Part shown: positions 11,601 through 24,707 of the stretch, piece by piece
Layout of the letters: each line of letters starts with the position of its first letter
Numbering within the stretch: the stretch's first letter is position 1
Origin: Varroa destructor
Taxonomy: Eukaryota; Arthropoda; Arachnida; Mesostigmata; Varroidae
Direction of reading: 5' to 3'
NCBI RefSeq assembly: GCF_002443255.2
Contig: NW_019211456.1
Span: 35,341,795-35,405,794, forward strand
Length of the DNA stretch: 64,000 nt
The notes under the pieces: model-generated
Told to the model about the DNA's origin: nothing
What the model saw: the letters and a program-made list of their open reading frames with translations, nothing else
Databases searched by the model: none
Made by a program: the position numbers and the translations under genes

Positions 11601-11825
11601 CTGAATGACTATCCGAACTGGGCCATATTAATCAAATCAGAATTATTTGTCATAAAAAAAAATGCTCTTTACTGGCTTATGCAGCAGCTATTTCCAGACA
11701 CACATCACTCATAGTGGATTTGCAGGGCAACGCAATTAATTGGTTATAAAATTCCTTTGTATAGATGCAAATAGGAATTGGCCTTTTGATTGAGATTACA
11801 GTGTGCCTCCTTTGAAGGTTACGAC

Positions 11826-11909
11826 CTGCGCGATGATCTTGAACTTCGATTCTGTAACGCCTAGATTCTCTTTTGAATCGGCTATGTAGATAGGCTAGCT
11901 CGCGCAGTT
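11826..11909 (-). CDS. candidate minus-strand exon upstream of 11600
   Basis: On the minus strand, cgtgctacag is followed by two bases and 27 codons (LRELAYLHSRFKRESRRYRI at the start), then one base and CAG|GTCGTA. The donor is weak. If used, the single leftover G joins the TG that starts the 11449-11600 exon and keeps one frame across both. The piece is rich in Arg and aromatic residues. The open frame continues well past the donor to a stop near 11683, so an unspliced or chance reading is possible. Confidence 0.3.
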
Positions 11910-12890
11910 CTGTAGCACGAACGCGTTAAAAAAAAATTAAGTTTTATGCAAATTGTTACTTTTGTGACACCAAAGTGAGAACAATTATTGATGAATTAAC
12001 CGATATCAATATAATCCGCTGTGCCCTATGGAAATCTTCCATGGATTATTCGAAAGTCAAAGAGAAACTGAGCAATAAGCATCTCAGCCAAACACTCCAA
12101 TACGTTATTTAGATAGGATTTGTCCAACACGAAGGCTCTGGACAATGGTTGATCACTGATCTTCTCTTGTAATCTAAACACAAATTTTCGATCTAAGCCA
12201 TACTGATTTTTTTCGAAATAAAACTAGTTTACGTCTTGCATTCAACACAAGGGGGTGAACGAAGTATGCCTACTGTAGCAAACAGCCCCACAACATGTTT
12301 CTAATTTATTACAAACGTCATGCATGTCCTTTACCGTACCGTTGGCTATCGCTCGTTCCTGTTGCACTGGGTTTGCCGAAACGGTACGGCCGCGTTGATA
12401 TAAAGATAGTACTGAAAAAGATCCTTCAACAAAAAGGCTCTTTAGTTTGGATCCAGATTATTTTCTGACAAGAACATAATATGGGTCCAAACTATTATCG
12501 TTTATCGGCTGTTTAACGAATATCGTAATTTACTATTATAATCAGTCTTTTACCTTATATAACCGATGCAGCGCTCAGGTTCTAGCATATGGTGAAATTT
12601 TATCTGTATATACCTGGTTTAACACGCTTCTTCACCAGTCCTAAAGTTTTAAATACGGCGTATTCCACTCTAAAATCTTCTGGCTTTCGTTTGTTTGGCA
12701 TACGCCTGCGTCCTAACGAACGCGTTTCACGTCCGAGAATTTCTCTCCATCAACGTGGTGTCTGCCTCTATAAGTACGTTGGCTCGTCATTGTTGTAGCG
12801 ACTGACGCCCACGTCGTCCACGTATGCCCCATGCTTAAATAAAAGGACGTATCACTGTTTGAGAATTGCACATGACCTGCCAAGCCCGGT
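11910..12890. other. non-coding stretch
   Basis: AT-rich. A minus-strand open frame of about 60 codons lies near 12030-12230 (contains SRAFVLDKSYLNNVLE) after a plausible acceptor, but it has no good donor and ends in a stop. I could not tie it to the exons below it. Nothing else is supported. Confidence 0.35.
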
Positions 12891-13560
12891 ATCAATTAAA
12901 AGCGGCATAACTATGGTCGCTAACTTGTTCCCTCGAGCAAAATGTGTTGAGTGCTCAGTGCATTACCTGAAAGGGTAGTACGGGGAAGCAGAAAAGCAGA
13001 AAAGAGCCGAAATGGGCGTAGAAGGTGGGATGCGTCTCTGATCTCGGATGAGCCGTATTCAGCCAACATGGCTCAGTCGCTGGTAGCCTTTGAGGCCGCT
13101 CTCAGGCGGCATTTCGGGCCCTACGCTCAACGATTCTCACGAGCGCTTTATACATGCCGACACTGTTGCTGCGGGATCACAGAAGTACCAACTAGCCACG
13201 AATCCCATTCGCAACGGTTTGGGCGAGCGGGGAGCGCCAAAGTAGACCGGGTTCCGTTCGTCAGTCCTATCCGATTCCTTTCGGTGTTGTTCTAACGAGG
13301 CGAACCGTTTCCATGAGATTTAAAACAGCTCACTTCACGCTGGACCAAAGCAGTGCTTTACTGGCCGCTACAACTAGCGAATCTGTCGTCTTTAAGCTCC
13401 TAGTCGCATTGAGAAACGGGGAACGGACGCTTCTATCTGCCTTTATGTCCACGATTAGCAGAGGCCAGACCATGCTCTAAAGACATGCGTTGCTATGCTG
13501 GCTAGAAACATTCCTGGCTTTCCTTTCTGACACGCTGAGCTTTGCGCTCCCCTGGCACTG
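12890..13560. promoter_or_regulatory. GC-rich block, possible promoter / first exon region
   Basis: G+C and CpG density rise clearly above both flanks over about 650 bases. The block contains an ATG in strong context at 13068. No TATA box or initiator could be assigned with confidence. Confidence 0.3.
13068..13295 (+). CDS. candidate short CDS or first coding exon
   Basis: The ATG lies in strong context (GCCAACATGGCTC) inside the GC-rich block, and the frame stays open for 75 codons to TAA. It begins MAQSLVAFEAALRRHFGPYA and later has a Cys cluster (CRHCCCG). A donor-like GTAGCC after the fifth codon could instead make this a tiny first exon. At this G+C an ORF of 75 codons is not unusual, so the start context is the main support. 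No family recognised. Confidence 0.33.
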   Translation: MAQSLVAFEAALRRHFGPYAQRFSRALYTCRHCCCGITEVPTSHESHSQRFGRAGSAKVDRVPFVSPIRFLSVLF

Positions 13561-14390
13561 TTATGGAGGTGGTGTTCCCAACAGAGCACTTAAAATAACC
13601 CTGTCTCAGGCTGGTATCTCTGAAATGCCGTCGAGAGCTGTCGATCTGGCAAATCCTAAAGCCCAATTGTTACAAGGAGCTAGCGCACTTTGTTTGGACT
13701 TGTTGAGCACTCGCACGTAACTATACATAGGTTGGTCCTGAATCATTAGGATTTTCTCCAGTTCACTAGCCTGCCTAAGCACTCCTATCATCTGATCTAA
13801 ATCAACCCTTTAGGCCATTTGCTTACTGCTAAACTGGAGCTTCATTTACCTGCATACTGATACATAGTACCTCCCTGTGTACTAATAATAGCAATAATAA
13901 TAATAACAATTTCATTTAACAATAGGGATAGGCCGGTATTAACTGTTATTAACTTGTTATAATGATAAGAATCACTAGCCCTGCATTTGATTTTTAAGCG
14001 CTCATTATATAAAGCTGTAATCGCAGTTTCACCGACCGAAGTGCGTTGAGGCGATACTGGCGGGCCTTGTATGAATCGCATGTATTGAAGTCGATTAGTC
14101 TCATAGGAGCTAGGGATGACAGGAAGAGCTACTTTTAAAACGGTGAATTTATCCTCTTAGCTTAGGCCTGTCATCCTCAGCAGGACCTGCGCCTATCATA
14201 AAATCTACATTCAAGTATACTTCATTTCAAGACGAAGTGTGTCAGACCCACATCAGGTCATTTGTTTCACTGCATCATACCACAAATATGTGCATTGTTT
14301 ATATCTTCGAGTTGTCGCAGTTTTCCAACGGCTTTAGAAATAGTGGCTACGTCACACTGCCGACTTCATTCAATGCAGTATCGGTTGTCA

Positions 14391-14406
14391 TACATATATA
14401 CATATA

Positions 14407-14457
<51 letters not shown>

Positions 14458-14458
14458 T
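14391..14458. repeat. (TA)n microsatellite
   Basis: Nearly uninterrupted TA dinucleotides over about 68 bases, with single CA, TG and TT interruptions at the edges. Confidence 0.95.
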
Positions 14459-17400
14459 CACTTAATGTCTGCTTCATCATCAAAGCGCCTACACTAAAAA
14501 AGCAGTACTTGGTTTGCTGCTATGAAATGAATATGTGCCTTTAGCGTTTTCCATACATTATCAGTAATATGTTGGTACTAAGCATCCAATGAAGTCGTAT
14601 GGTCTAAACCTGTTTCTTGAAAAAGATAGGGGCTGTCACTGCAAGCATAACACCTTACCGATGAGCCTGCTGGTCTGGGTCCCTTGACAGCCCACAACAA
14701 AGTGATTTTAAAAAACAAACGTACAGAGATTTTCAGTGGCTTATATGCATGCATCGTGTTCGTATTAATGTGACTTGAGAATTATTTAAGTTTTAATTCT
14801 TACGTCGGCATCTCGGATGAGATATGGTGGTTGGCTGGTGCTCGGAAATGCGTTAGTATTACATGCATCTGTTATCTGAACGTAGTCTCGGGCTGACAGC
14901 AGGAATAGTAACGAGGTAAAACATATAGTAGTACCTGACAAATCCCCAATCTGACGTTTTTTGTAACCCAGGTAATAACTACGTACCATAGTCACGCAAC
15001 AATTTCCCTTTTTTTTTTCACGTTTTTATCTACAGAAACGTTAAGTATGTTTTTACTTGAGGAAGTCTTCTATTCTTGTTTAATCTTTGCTTCTACTTTC
15101 CATAGAAGGGCCTGCGGTGCTTTACTTTTGGCGAGTCGGGCTGATGAATAGTAAAGCAGGCTGGAAGGAGCTAGCGTACAGGTTTAATGGGTAAGCGTTT
15201 GCGGGAATGCCTTCATTGTTTCGGGACCTGACAAATAATAACAACTCGGTGGCGTGCAGTAATGTCTTCCGAATACCTTTTTTACAAAAAAAGAAGCATT
15301 AAAGGACCTTGTAGAGGTGAGTCTTTGTGAAGATTCATTTGTCGTATGGTGTTAATTTTGGTTTCACACACAATCATAGCTTACAAGTCCCGTTGTAATA
15401 ACTTCAAGCGGTAGAGCAGAGTACGTACTTTGTCTCTCTGAAAACAATTTTCTGGATAGAAGAAAAGACCATTTTATGTACATAGACTATGTAAAATAAC
15501 CCATTCGGTTAAACCCACACAATGCTTGCTTATTAGAGCTTGCAAGCATCATTTCTCAGGACTCAAAATGCTGCAGAGCACCGCACAGGGCAGGGAATCT
15601 ACTACAGAGGTCAACCATATAAATGCCAGAAACAATTCATTAAATTTAGTCATCACTTCTCAATGCAAAAACATTTAGATATAAACAATTACGATGCGCA
15701 ATAGTTACAATCAAGTCAATTTAGTAACTTTTTTTCGGCAATATGTACCCCTATTTTTTTTCATCGTTCATTTCAAAACGATCCATATTTTAATATTTCA
15801 ATGAACACGAGTTCTTCGGTGAGCCGCCTTCTCCAATGGACTGAAAAGCTTAAGCGAAATTGATTTAATTAAATTAAATTGCTAATCTGTCTTTATCAAT
15901 AGTTTACTTTAGCAAAAGTGATAACATTTTTAAAATTTTACCTAGCACTAGTTGGTTTCATTCGAAGTATTGATTGTTTCTCATTAAAATTGAAGCAAAT
16001 ATGTCTTAAATTCTGAAAAAATATTACTACATTGTCTTGATTAATGACTTTCTGCCGCCATAGTCCCATCACTGCAAAACAACTATGGTTTCTAAGTAAA
16101 AAGTGATTTTTTGCATAGCTCTATTAAAACTAAATTTATGTCATTAAGAAAGTTTTGCAGAGTTCGAAATCGACGTGGTCCTATCGATACAATGGTGAAA
16201 AATCGATGGCATACAGCGGATCAATTACCGAGTAGCTAGAATTGTTCGGGTCTTTCCGACTTTTTTTTGATGTTTTTTTTAATAGTAAAAATCTGAATGA
16301 ACGACGACAGTTTATCATGCACGATTCTTTTCCAGCCCCACCAAACGCATACTACCCTATTTTGACGTCAGTCAAATTTCGGCTTTGCCACAAATCGTGG
16401 GACACGTTTTTTAATTTGCACATTATTATTGTTGCACGTAATTCACTGTTCGTCAGTCTGCTGTAGAAATGGCTTGATCCCCTTATTTTTTTTTGCAAAG
16501 TTTTACAGATAGAAATACGATTGAGTAAATAATGTTGCGTCAATTCGTGTAACGCCTAAGTAGCCAGTAACCTCTTGTTTGTCGCTTAGTTCCTTGGCCC
16601 TGTCACCTTGCTCAATTTTCGTAATGATTCTGTCAACTTTTTTTTCGTAATTGATTAACCACTAGCAGAAGCACCTTTAACGAAGAATTCAAAATTTCCA
16701 GAACGGAAGCGACAGAGTTTTTTTGAACTGCTAGTGTGCCAGTTATCGGTCCGACCACCGTGACCAATAGCTGGCACAATTTTTTTTGTGTTATAATCCT
16801 GAGCATCATTTGTGGTTCTATCGAAATGAAATTCTAGAACATAATACATACATCTTCGCAGAACTTTCAAAGTGGCCTAATCTAAGTCTAAACCAAGATA
16901 TTCCAACAATTATAACGTGCCTACTACTATTAAACCTCAGCTTTCAGGTTACGTTAATGCCAACCCGAAGCGACCCATACCACCTATGTGACCTTAGCGG
17001 CATAAAGCTAGAAAAACGGTCAATATTTTTTCTACGATCGAATATATTGTTCTATATACGCAAGACATAAAGAATCATTTCTTATCTATGTCATGTTGGA
17101 CAATCAACATTAACCGCAATAAGAAACCTACCTCGAAAAACAAGCCTGATAGGACTCTGTCTGAGATGGCGCGAGGAGCGCCTGATTTCTTATATCCTCA
17201 GGTTAAATTCCTAGCTAAACTAGTCTCGCAGTTGCAAATAACAACAATACGCCATTTTTTAAACAATTGTAAAGCGAAGACTAGAAAACTGTGCGCAAAT
17301 AGATTAGGTATTGTGAAGAAGCTCTTGTATAATATAGAATTGAGATAGTGTCTTTTGTATTTCAGAGCAACATAATGTACTCCGCCCACTTTCCAAAACA

Positions 17401-17572
17401 ACAGTAGATCTTAGTGAGCCTTGCCACACAATAATGAACCTTGAGCTGAGACGCTACAACCTTTTTTAAGTGATCACCGGACCAGATAAAACCGATACCA
17501 GCATTTCAACCACATCGAGTGTGGCCCGTAAACTTGTCCAGGCCAGTGTCATTTCTCAAATTCTTTAAACAG
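14459..17572. other. long AT-rich non-coding stretch
   Basis: No supported gene. A minus-strand GC-rich 24-base segment near 14654-14677 has a pyrimidine-rich acceptor and a GTAAGG donor and is open in all frames (a possible small exon). A 16-base palindrome TTTGACGTCAGTCAAA (16361-16376) includes a CRE core. Confidence 0.45.
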
Positions 17573-17810
17573 GGCGCGGCAGAGGAGGAGAAGCGCCTAT
17601 GCCTATTGATCTTGATCAGCTATCGGGATCACGGCAACAAGTTTTCGACGCAAATCAACAGCTCGATCCGCGTTAACGTAAAAACCAGTTCAACTGGCGC
17701 CTTTCAATGCGCCCACGATATGGAGCTGATATGCTACAAATCATCGTTAGCGAGCAGAAAGTTAGCATCGACATGCTCTTTAGAATGTATAGGTTGCCCA
17801 ACCTGTGTGC
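17573..17810 (+). CDS. candidate internal exon, Cys-rich C-terminal half
   Basis: The acceptor (ctcaaattctttaaacag) and donor (GTGC|GTAAGG) bound 238 bases. The frame starting at base 1 is open throughout: 79 codons plus one base. It opens GAAEEEKRLCLLILISY and ends with a Cys-rich part (QCAHDMELICYK, then CSLECIGCPTC). The cysteine spacing suggests a disulphide-bonded extracellular domain, but I cannot match it to a named family. A second frame is open for 33 codons only. G+C is well above the flanks. Confidence 0.42.
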
Positions 17811-18074
17811 GTAAGGATTGTTATTGATATATTTTTTCAGAGTCCTTGCTGTTGTATTTTACTTTAGTATAATTTCGATCGCCTTTTATTACACCAAATA
17901 TTATTTTATATACCTTAATATCCCTGCCAATATTACCATAACCACCACAACCAAGAGCCACTATTGTTATAGCAGCTTAGTACAAGTCCTTCTTCTTTCC
18001 TGGCCTCTTTTTCTGTAACAAACACAACAGCTGGTAGTATCACACCGTCTGTTCATTTGTCCACGACTGGCTTC

Positions 18075-18124
18075 GTCTGTCTGTCTGTCTGTCCGTCCGT
18101 CCGTCCGTCCGTCTGTCCGTCTGT
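18075..18124. repeat. (GTCT/GTCC)n tetranucleotide repeat
   Basis: About twelve tandem tetranucleotides, starting as GTCT units and turning into GTCC units, then GTCT again. The C/T differences between units look like single-base drift within one array. Confidence 0.93.
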
Positions 18125-18289
18125 ATAGAATGTGTGTAAACTGCTGCGTGAATAGTAAGAGGTGCAAATTTATTGCTTCTGACGCTAACGTCGCCAGTTC
18201 GTTTTGTATCTTTTCCTTTGCTCACTGCGATACCCCCGCATGTCCAAAAGACCAAACGATGTACAACTGCCTTTTTTTCTCTCGTTTCC

Positions 18290-18730
18290 AGTAAGCGCGG
18301 CTCAGTCTAACAGCTGGGAGCGCTCACAGGGGCATGCACTGCCTAGGGCGGTCGGGAGAAGTATGTCTATGAGGCAAGGGAGAAAGGGGAAAGGCCAGAA
18401 AGGCAGGCGAATGGTCCATAACGGTATTGATCACGTTCCGTAGCTCTCGACTGCTTGGGTGCCTGCCTTCTTGCTCGGCTGGTTGGCTGTCATATCGAGG
18501 TGACGGTAGATGTCCGATCTTACCGGGTCCGATCATCAAAACGAAAGGGCAGCCAGCGTTAGGGAGAAGCGGCGCGACCAGCTGGCTGCGGACGATGGAG
18601 GCCAACGCCCCTGAGGGCAGATTAGGCTGGCAGACTCTAACTGCACGGAACGTCGAACGTATCAGAGCAAAAAGATCCGCGCAGACTCCACTACTCCGGT
18701 GGCCTCTGCTGCACAGTCAATTCTGTCATT
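18290..18730. other. GC-rich block without a supported gene
   Basis: A CpG-richer island between AT-rich flanks. ORFs of 79 (plus), 93 (minus) and 127 (plus) codons overlap here, as expected where stop codons are scarce, and no one frame stands out. It may be a promoter or first-exon region; no direction can be assigned. Confidence 0.3.
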
Positions 18731-18810
18731 GCTTCGACAATTGCCGATTACTGAAAATTCTTCCCGCCTTTTCCGTTTCCGAACACACGATTTATAATAT
18801 ACCCAATTAA

Positions 18811-21800
18811 CCTGTGTCCATCTATTCAAAAATTTATCCTCCAAATGAGGAACAGCTAGAACGACGAAAAAGGCGCTATGATGTGGGTGAACTGGCAAAA
18901 GCCGATGCGAAATGTCTGCACAGATTATATTGGGTATGAGCTAGATTTAATACTGGCTAGCGATCAGTTGGGAACAGCGGCTTGCAGTACTCAAAAAGCG
19001 TAATAGAATTTGAATCGTTCCCGCCCATTGTCGCTGAAATAAGAAGACCAGGAACACTCACCACCATCATAAACAGTTAGTAACAAAGAAAAATAGCAGT
19101 ACGCAATTTTCAGGGCAATAGTTGTCTAGTTCGGATATCATATGGCGTATTGACTATCTTTCGGTCAAATTTAATGTAACAATAGCATAGTTAGGGCCAA
19201 ATGAATCCAATAACACAGTAATAAATACGTCACTTTGTATTTAGCAAGAATACAGTTGGTAGAAAGAAAAGAGAGTTATGTGCATAGTCTTTGCAAATCT
19301 TCTATACTCGACTTCAGCGTATCGACTGATCGTATTGAAGCTGATACAAAAAAAAAAGGTCAATGTATCGCCCCGATCCTCTCTTACCTTCGATTTTGCA
19401 ACGCGTATATTTCTGCCGATGCCTGACCTGCTGATTCAGCGACGCGAAGAACCTACCCAAACAGTAGTAAATTAAATCCCACCTACATGTTCACAGATGC
19501 TACATTACCAGACATAAAACGACCGCCATACTACAGTCTACAGTAGCCATACGCTTGAACTGTCGATATGGGCAGGGTCGTCGCTATAAAGATGGCATAG
19601 TCCTAATCACTGGGACGTTAACATTTACACGATTCCAATAGACATTATGCCCGTCAATTGGTTGCGTTCACGACGAAAATTTGAAGATGCATGCTAAAAC
19701 GGAAGCATTTTGACACCTGCCCGGTGATACGAACAGGTTGTCATCCTGATATACTACGTGATAGTTACTGCACTTTGAGGAAATGCGTCAAGATCATTCT
19801 TCTATGGAAATTGGTAACTGTCGCGCATATGAAGTATCATCCCCCTGAACAAAATTAAAATCCGTATTGTTATAGTTAGGTTTTATGGCATATAGAGTTG
19901 TAAAACATGGTGTTGCGCTTAGTTTGTTCGATAGGTATCGCTGAATAGCTCGAATGGACTTGAAGCGCTCCGATGCCTGCGATTAGTTGAGTGAAATTGC
20001 CGACTAAAGCTAATTCTACCCCTGGGGTTATAGGAGAAGGTCTATCAAAATCAAAACAGATCGTAGAGACTTTCAATGTATGTGGTGTCTGTATCACCGA
20101 TTAGTTGTTTTAGGTATTACTAATAGAAAATCTTAGAGACACGTTGTGGTCTAGGTTCGTAGGGACATATCGTTTTGAAAGCCACCCGTCTGATAGAATG
20201 GCCAACGGCTATACCGTATGTAAAACCCGAAACACAGACAGGTATTGTCAATTTTGTCTCCTTTGTTACGATTCCTATCAGTCACATAGTTATCGTCTTC
20301 TGTTATCTGTGTAATGAGAAAGTGAACAGGATACCGTTTCGCTGTGCTACCTTCGATTTGATTTATTGTTTACCATACAAACCCCTTTTCAGCAACAGCC
20401 CACATTCGCATTAGGAAATCCATCTTAGTACAATATAATTCACGTTTTATGTATAGGTATAGATGTTTTGATACGTTTCTTTGGGGGCGCCTTCGATTTT
20501 TCAGGGCATTTTTGTCTTTTTTTTTTTTAATTTTTTATGTTTTATATGAAAAGAAATATATTTTACAAATTTATAACGATACTTTTTGTCATAGTTGGGA
20601 CTTTTGTAACTTTTTGAAGAAAAGGCATAGAAGGATAGTGCTGCCTACCGAAGTAAACGCCAAAACTCCTTCGACCGACTGAATACTAGATCCGGTCAAA
20701 CCGCACTTCTATGTTTTGATGATTATAGATTCACTGCAGTATATATCATAGTTGGCTTATGTCTACATTATGCCTTTCATATTACTAAGGCCTATCAGCA
20801 TCGATATTCTACTAAAACCTCATTTATTTTCGAGACAAACCTGGATTCCAAACAATGAATGATATTTACGAGCATTGAATATCCTGATCCCTGATGACTG
20901 ATCTTAGGACCTCAAATGAAGATGAACTGTCTACTTCAAGGCGAATATGAATATTTCATTGAGTGCTTGACGATAAAAGACAATTATACAATCCAATACT
21001 TAACAAACTTACTAAGGAAATGTTTTTTTATCTTTTTTTTAATTTTTTCTTCTTTTTTTTTATCTTTTTAAAGTTGATTTTAAACTGCCAAGCAGCCTCA
21101 TTTTATATTTCTCAATTACTTTCTTGTTTGCGCTCACCAAAGTACATCCTATTCTTGGTATTATCATAAGTTTTATTACAGTGAACGTCTGTTGAAAATG
21201 TTTAAAGATCTAAAGAAATTTGGGCTGCAAACGAGAATTCCTGGTTGAGACAAAAAGTTGTACACTGCTGCAACAATATAGTGCCAGAATGGCGTACTTT
21301 CCATATTTTCTTTTACGGTATATTTTTTGTTACTTAGTAACTTTGAAAACAATTATCTAAAGCAGACAAACTAGTTTGAGACAATGCTGCTTTATTGAAA
21401 TATTCAAAGTATAATATGATATATGTAGATGTATGGAAAGCTGCCTTTTCTTAATTGGTCATGTTCCTTTAATAAATGCAAACTACCACATGCTAAACAA
21501 AGATTCTCTCATATGCGTATCCTCATTTTCAGTGAAGTCGCCCATATCTAGTAGCCGACAGATGCCTTAGCTTCGATGTTGTATAGCAAGCAGTCTATAC
21601 TGATACGGGTGTGTCAAAGCGATTTAAATACTTGAACATACAAAGCATCACATTTGCAATCTCTGTATGTATTTTCTACAAAAACTTACCAGAGAGACGG
21701 TCTTTAAGAAGTTATTCGCCTAAAGGTAACATTGCAAGCGTTGTTTTCGAGTGTAGCAAACTTGAATCCAATCGATCTATGGCAAGTTTGCTATGAATTC

Positions 21801-22320
21801 ACTGGAAGCGCTTTCAGTTTAGTAAACGATTTCTTGTTGTCGACCTCTCATGTCGACTCCTAAATGTAGAAAAATGTCACCGTCAGCCCAGAAGCTTTGC
21901 GCAGCTATGGATGTGTATCAAGTAGATACATTCAACCAACTTAGGACCCCGTGCATGAAACGGCGATAATTACATGTTCTCGTTTTAATGTCTCGATAAT
22001 TAAACGTCCTTGCTATCGCCACTATGTTACGTTTTCTGCGTCTAAACCAACTCGGTGGGTCTGCCGAAGACGGACTATCGGGGTACGAAAGGCACATCTC
22101 GATAGGCTATTTACATTCCAGCCTCACCCAATTAGAATTTTGCAGTTCCAGTTTTTCAGTGGTACTAAACTTACAGGACTTCATATCATCACAGCTCTGA
22201 CTCTGATCCGCTCGTCCAGTTCATTGTGAGCCCAATTCCTCGTTTGAACCTCGCGAACGTCAATATAGAATATTATTGTATGTATTCTTCTCAGTCTCTT
22301 TAAACGATTGACTTTTACAG
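18811..22320. other. long non-coding stretch
   Basis: AT-rich with T-rich tracts near 20516-20530 and 21025-21062. A possible plus-strand exon near 20163-20240 (reads LKATRLIEWPTAIPYVKPET) has an acceptor TAG and ends at CAGACAG|GTATTG, but support is thin. Nothing else seen. Confidence 0.4.
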
Positions 22321-22661
22321 CTTTTGGGACACGAAATTTACAGATAGCAAAAACTACAATTTTGACGGCAGCGGATCGACGAGAACGCGTTTCTCTGCCT
22401 CTTGAGCCCACCGAACGAACCGCGTCTATGTATGCGTATGTGGGTCCGTTTGTAATTTACCAGTCTCGCGTTTTTCTCAGGGGATTTAGTTCTAAGGCTA
22501 TAAAGGCGGGTAGCCGAGCGGGCGCTCGGTCGATCTCAAACCAGCAATCACGCAGAGAGGTCTTCAGATACGTGGGGTACAAAAAGCCAAGCGCAGGATG
22601 TCTGCTGCCCTGTCGACGTTCGCTAATTTACGTTACTCAGTTCAAACGCGCGCCCGCGTAA
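22321..22661 (+). CDS. candidate exon or small ORF, basic protein
   Basis: A strong acceptor (gattgacttttacag) opens a frame of about 113 codons to TAA, one of the longest in the window, at about 50% G+C. The protein is basic: it includes ADRRERVSLPLEPTERT, a hydrophobic YVGPFVIYQSRVFL and an Arg/Lys-rich tail. A second AG (aatttacag, before ATAGCA) and a donor-like GTGGGT inside the frame (about 22440) could shorten it to a small exon. No family recognised, and no ATG near the 5' end. Confidence 0.4.
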
Positions 22662-24653
22662 TCTTTCCGGTGGCACTGACGATCGTGACTTTACAGTCGG
22701 TTTCAAAAAAAAAGGGAGATTAGTAAAGAAAAAAGATGTACGTACATTATGGACCCACCATTAATGGGTCCCCAGAAGCTTTCTGTCGAAGGTAGCCCGA
22801 AGCGGTTATCATGAGACAACCTTATTGGACCACCTAATACAGCTTAGCGCACATAACAACTACCTCTTTACGACCGACGCTGCGTTTGTCGATGTTACTG
22901 GGAAAATCGCTATGGATAGATGTGGGCAAATAGAGTACGTTTAAATAGAGACATACTGAATCCTTTTCTACTTCCGCTGATGGGCCACACCGAACTGATG
23001 GAGCAAAGAACTAGAAGAACTGAAGCGGGCTTTCCCTATAGACATTTATGAGATGAACCCTGTCGATCGCGGCAGCTGGGGCATTTGATGTGTTGTATAG
23101 CAGCCAGTTAAGACAGGGCTTTTATGGAGGCTTTTTTTGTATCGACAATAAACGACGGCTTAATCTATGCTAAACAAAACAAATAACCTTCTGTAAAGAT
23201 TTTAAATGTTTTTGACAAATTTTGTCTATTATTTTATTTGCAAACGTTTTCGAGCCTCTTGATCTAAGATGATCTGCAAATAATCACCGCATAGAGCCTT
23301 AACGTGCCGTATAAATGCAAACACGTCTGGTTACTGCTCTGAGAGTTAAACAAGTATAATTATCAGAGCAGAAACCATTATCGTTTTTCCGATGCGTGAA
23401 ATATCGGTTGAGTGCGGTCTCTATGACATGCACACGCTCTACCAGTCTAGTAACGCAACGCGTACAAATCACGTGTATAGAAATAAATGGCCAAATCGTC
23501 CGGCATGATGTACGTGAGCCATCGCGCATCTCGGAGGTAACTGCGAAATGCTCTCGCGGCTGCCCCCGCTTTACCGCTAGGTGAAGGTGGATGCTATGGG
23601 GATAGGCTTGAGTCTAATTAGTATAACAACGGATTAGTGTTAGCTGTGTTGAAATTGTTTTGGGTTTAGCTTATCGGCGGACAATCGTTTTTGCCTTCTC
23701 TTTTGCATTTTTTACGACAGCGCAGAAGCCAATATTTGTGTATCGAAACAGTGACCGAAATGAATAAATATACAGAATTACTTGCACAAACGTCAAGCAT
23801 ATGAGGATCGCATCAGACGTAGTCATAGGCTTCAATTTCGGTGCGCGTACGTAATATAATCGCTTATATTTGGGATCCATCTATCTACCTATCTATCGGA
23901 TTTTTTTCAAAATGGCGACAAAATAGGAACTATTTTTAGCGTGTGCTTTACTTCACTTTACTAAAAACGTATCCTAAACTCAGTTTGTATGAGTATTCTG
24001 CTCCTCCAGTAGCAAATATAGGGTATGTATGTGTAGATTTAATGATATTGCTTCGTCGACAATATGTTCGTTCATAGTAATAGTGATATGTGTGTAAGCT
24101 TCATTGTACCTAGGAATAATAAAGATCAGTGGGATAAATATTTGCAGCCTACAAGAACCTTTTTGTAGAAGAAGGCCATGGCCTGACACAAAAAACCTTC
24201 AAAGCAACTTTAATCAAGGAAAATATGTATGATAGTATCACAATCGTATAGTTTCTGAGTTAACTTTAATAGATTTCCCATAAGTAAGTACCCTTAGTAA
24301 TACACATTGTCATAACTCGTGAAAAAGAATAGCGAAAAATGGCACCTATTTTTTTGCTTTATCAATAATTGTACTTAATATAACAACATCATATAGATCA
24401 GTCGAAAAAGTCCACTATGTTCGCCATTATCCGCTGTTTTTTGCATGCTTTTGTGCGAAAACGCTAGTTTATGCAATGGCGTCCTGCTAACACAAAACTC
24501 CTCTCCTGGAAGGAAATGCGGCGCGTTTTATCCTAGGTACGAAAACGGCCTTTCGGGTGCGCTCAGCTCAGCTCAGAGCTGCGACGCAAATGCTTAGTAA
24601 CCCAGCTACCCTGAAGAAGGCCGTGTAGGCGTATTAACTTGTGGAAATTATAG
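22662..24653. other. mostly non-coding; weak exon candidate
   Basis: AT-rich. The open frame near 23400-23537 (contains VQITCIEINGQIVRHDV) ends directly at GAG|GTAACT and could be an exon, but its acceptor is poor and the minus strand is open across the same bases. Otherwise nothing supported. Confidence 0.35.
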
Positions 24654-24707
24654 ATCTGAAACTCTTCGAAGCTTTAGCGGCTATGTCGGCAACCTTGGCC
24701 CCTGGAG
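24654..24707 (+). CDS. candidate exon 1 of 3, small plus-strand gene
   Basis: An acceptor (cttgtggaaattatag) and donor (GGAG|GTAAAC) bound 54 bases. In the frame with one leading base it reads SETLRSFSGYVGNLGPW and leaves AG, which the next exon completes to Arg. A second frame is open further, past the donor, for 61 codons (starts LKLFEALAAMSATLAPG) and is the main competitor; it cannot be joined to the next exon without a stop. The protein is not recognised. The phase match to the two following exons is the reason for preferring this reading. Confidence 0.4.

Noticed and set aside
18324..18810. 127-codon plus and 93-codon minus ORFs
   Set aside because: They overlap each other in a GC-rich block without boundaries or recognisable content.
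22495..22545. GGGTAGCCGAGCGGGCGCTCGG resembling a tRNA-Leu/Ser start
   Set aside because: No anticodon or T arm follows; it is a GC-rich part of an open frame.
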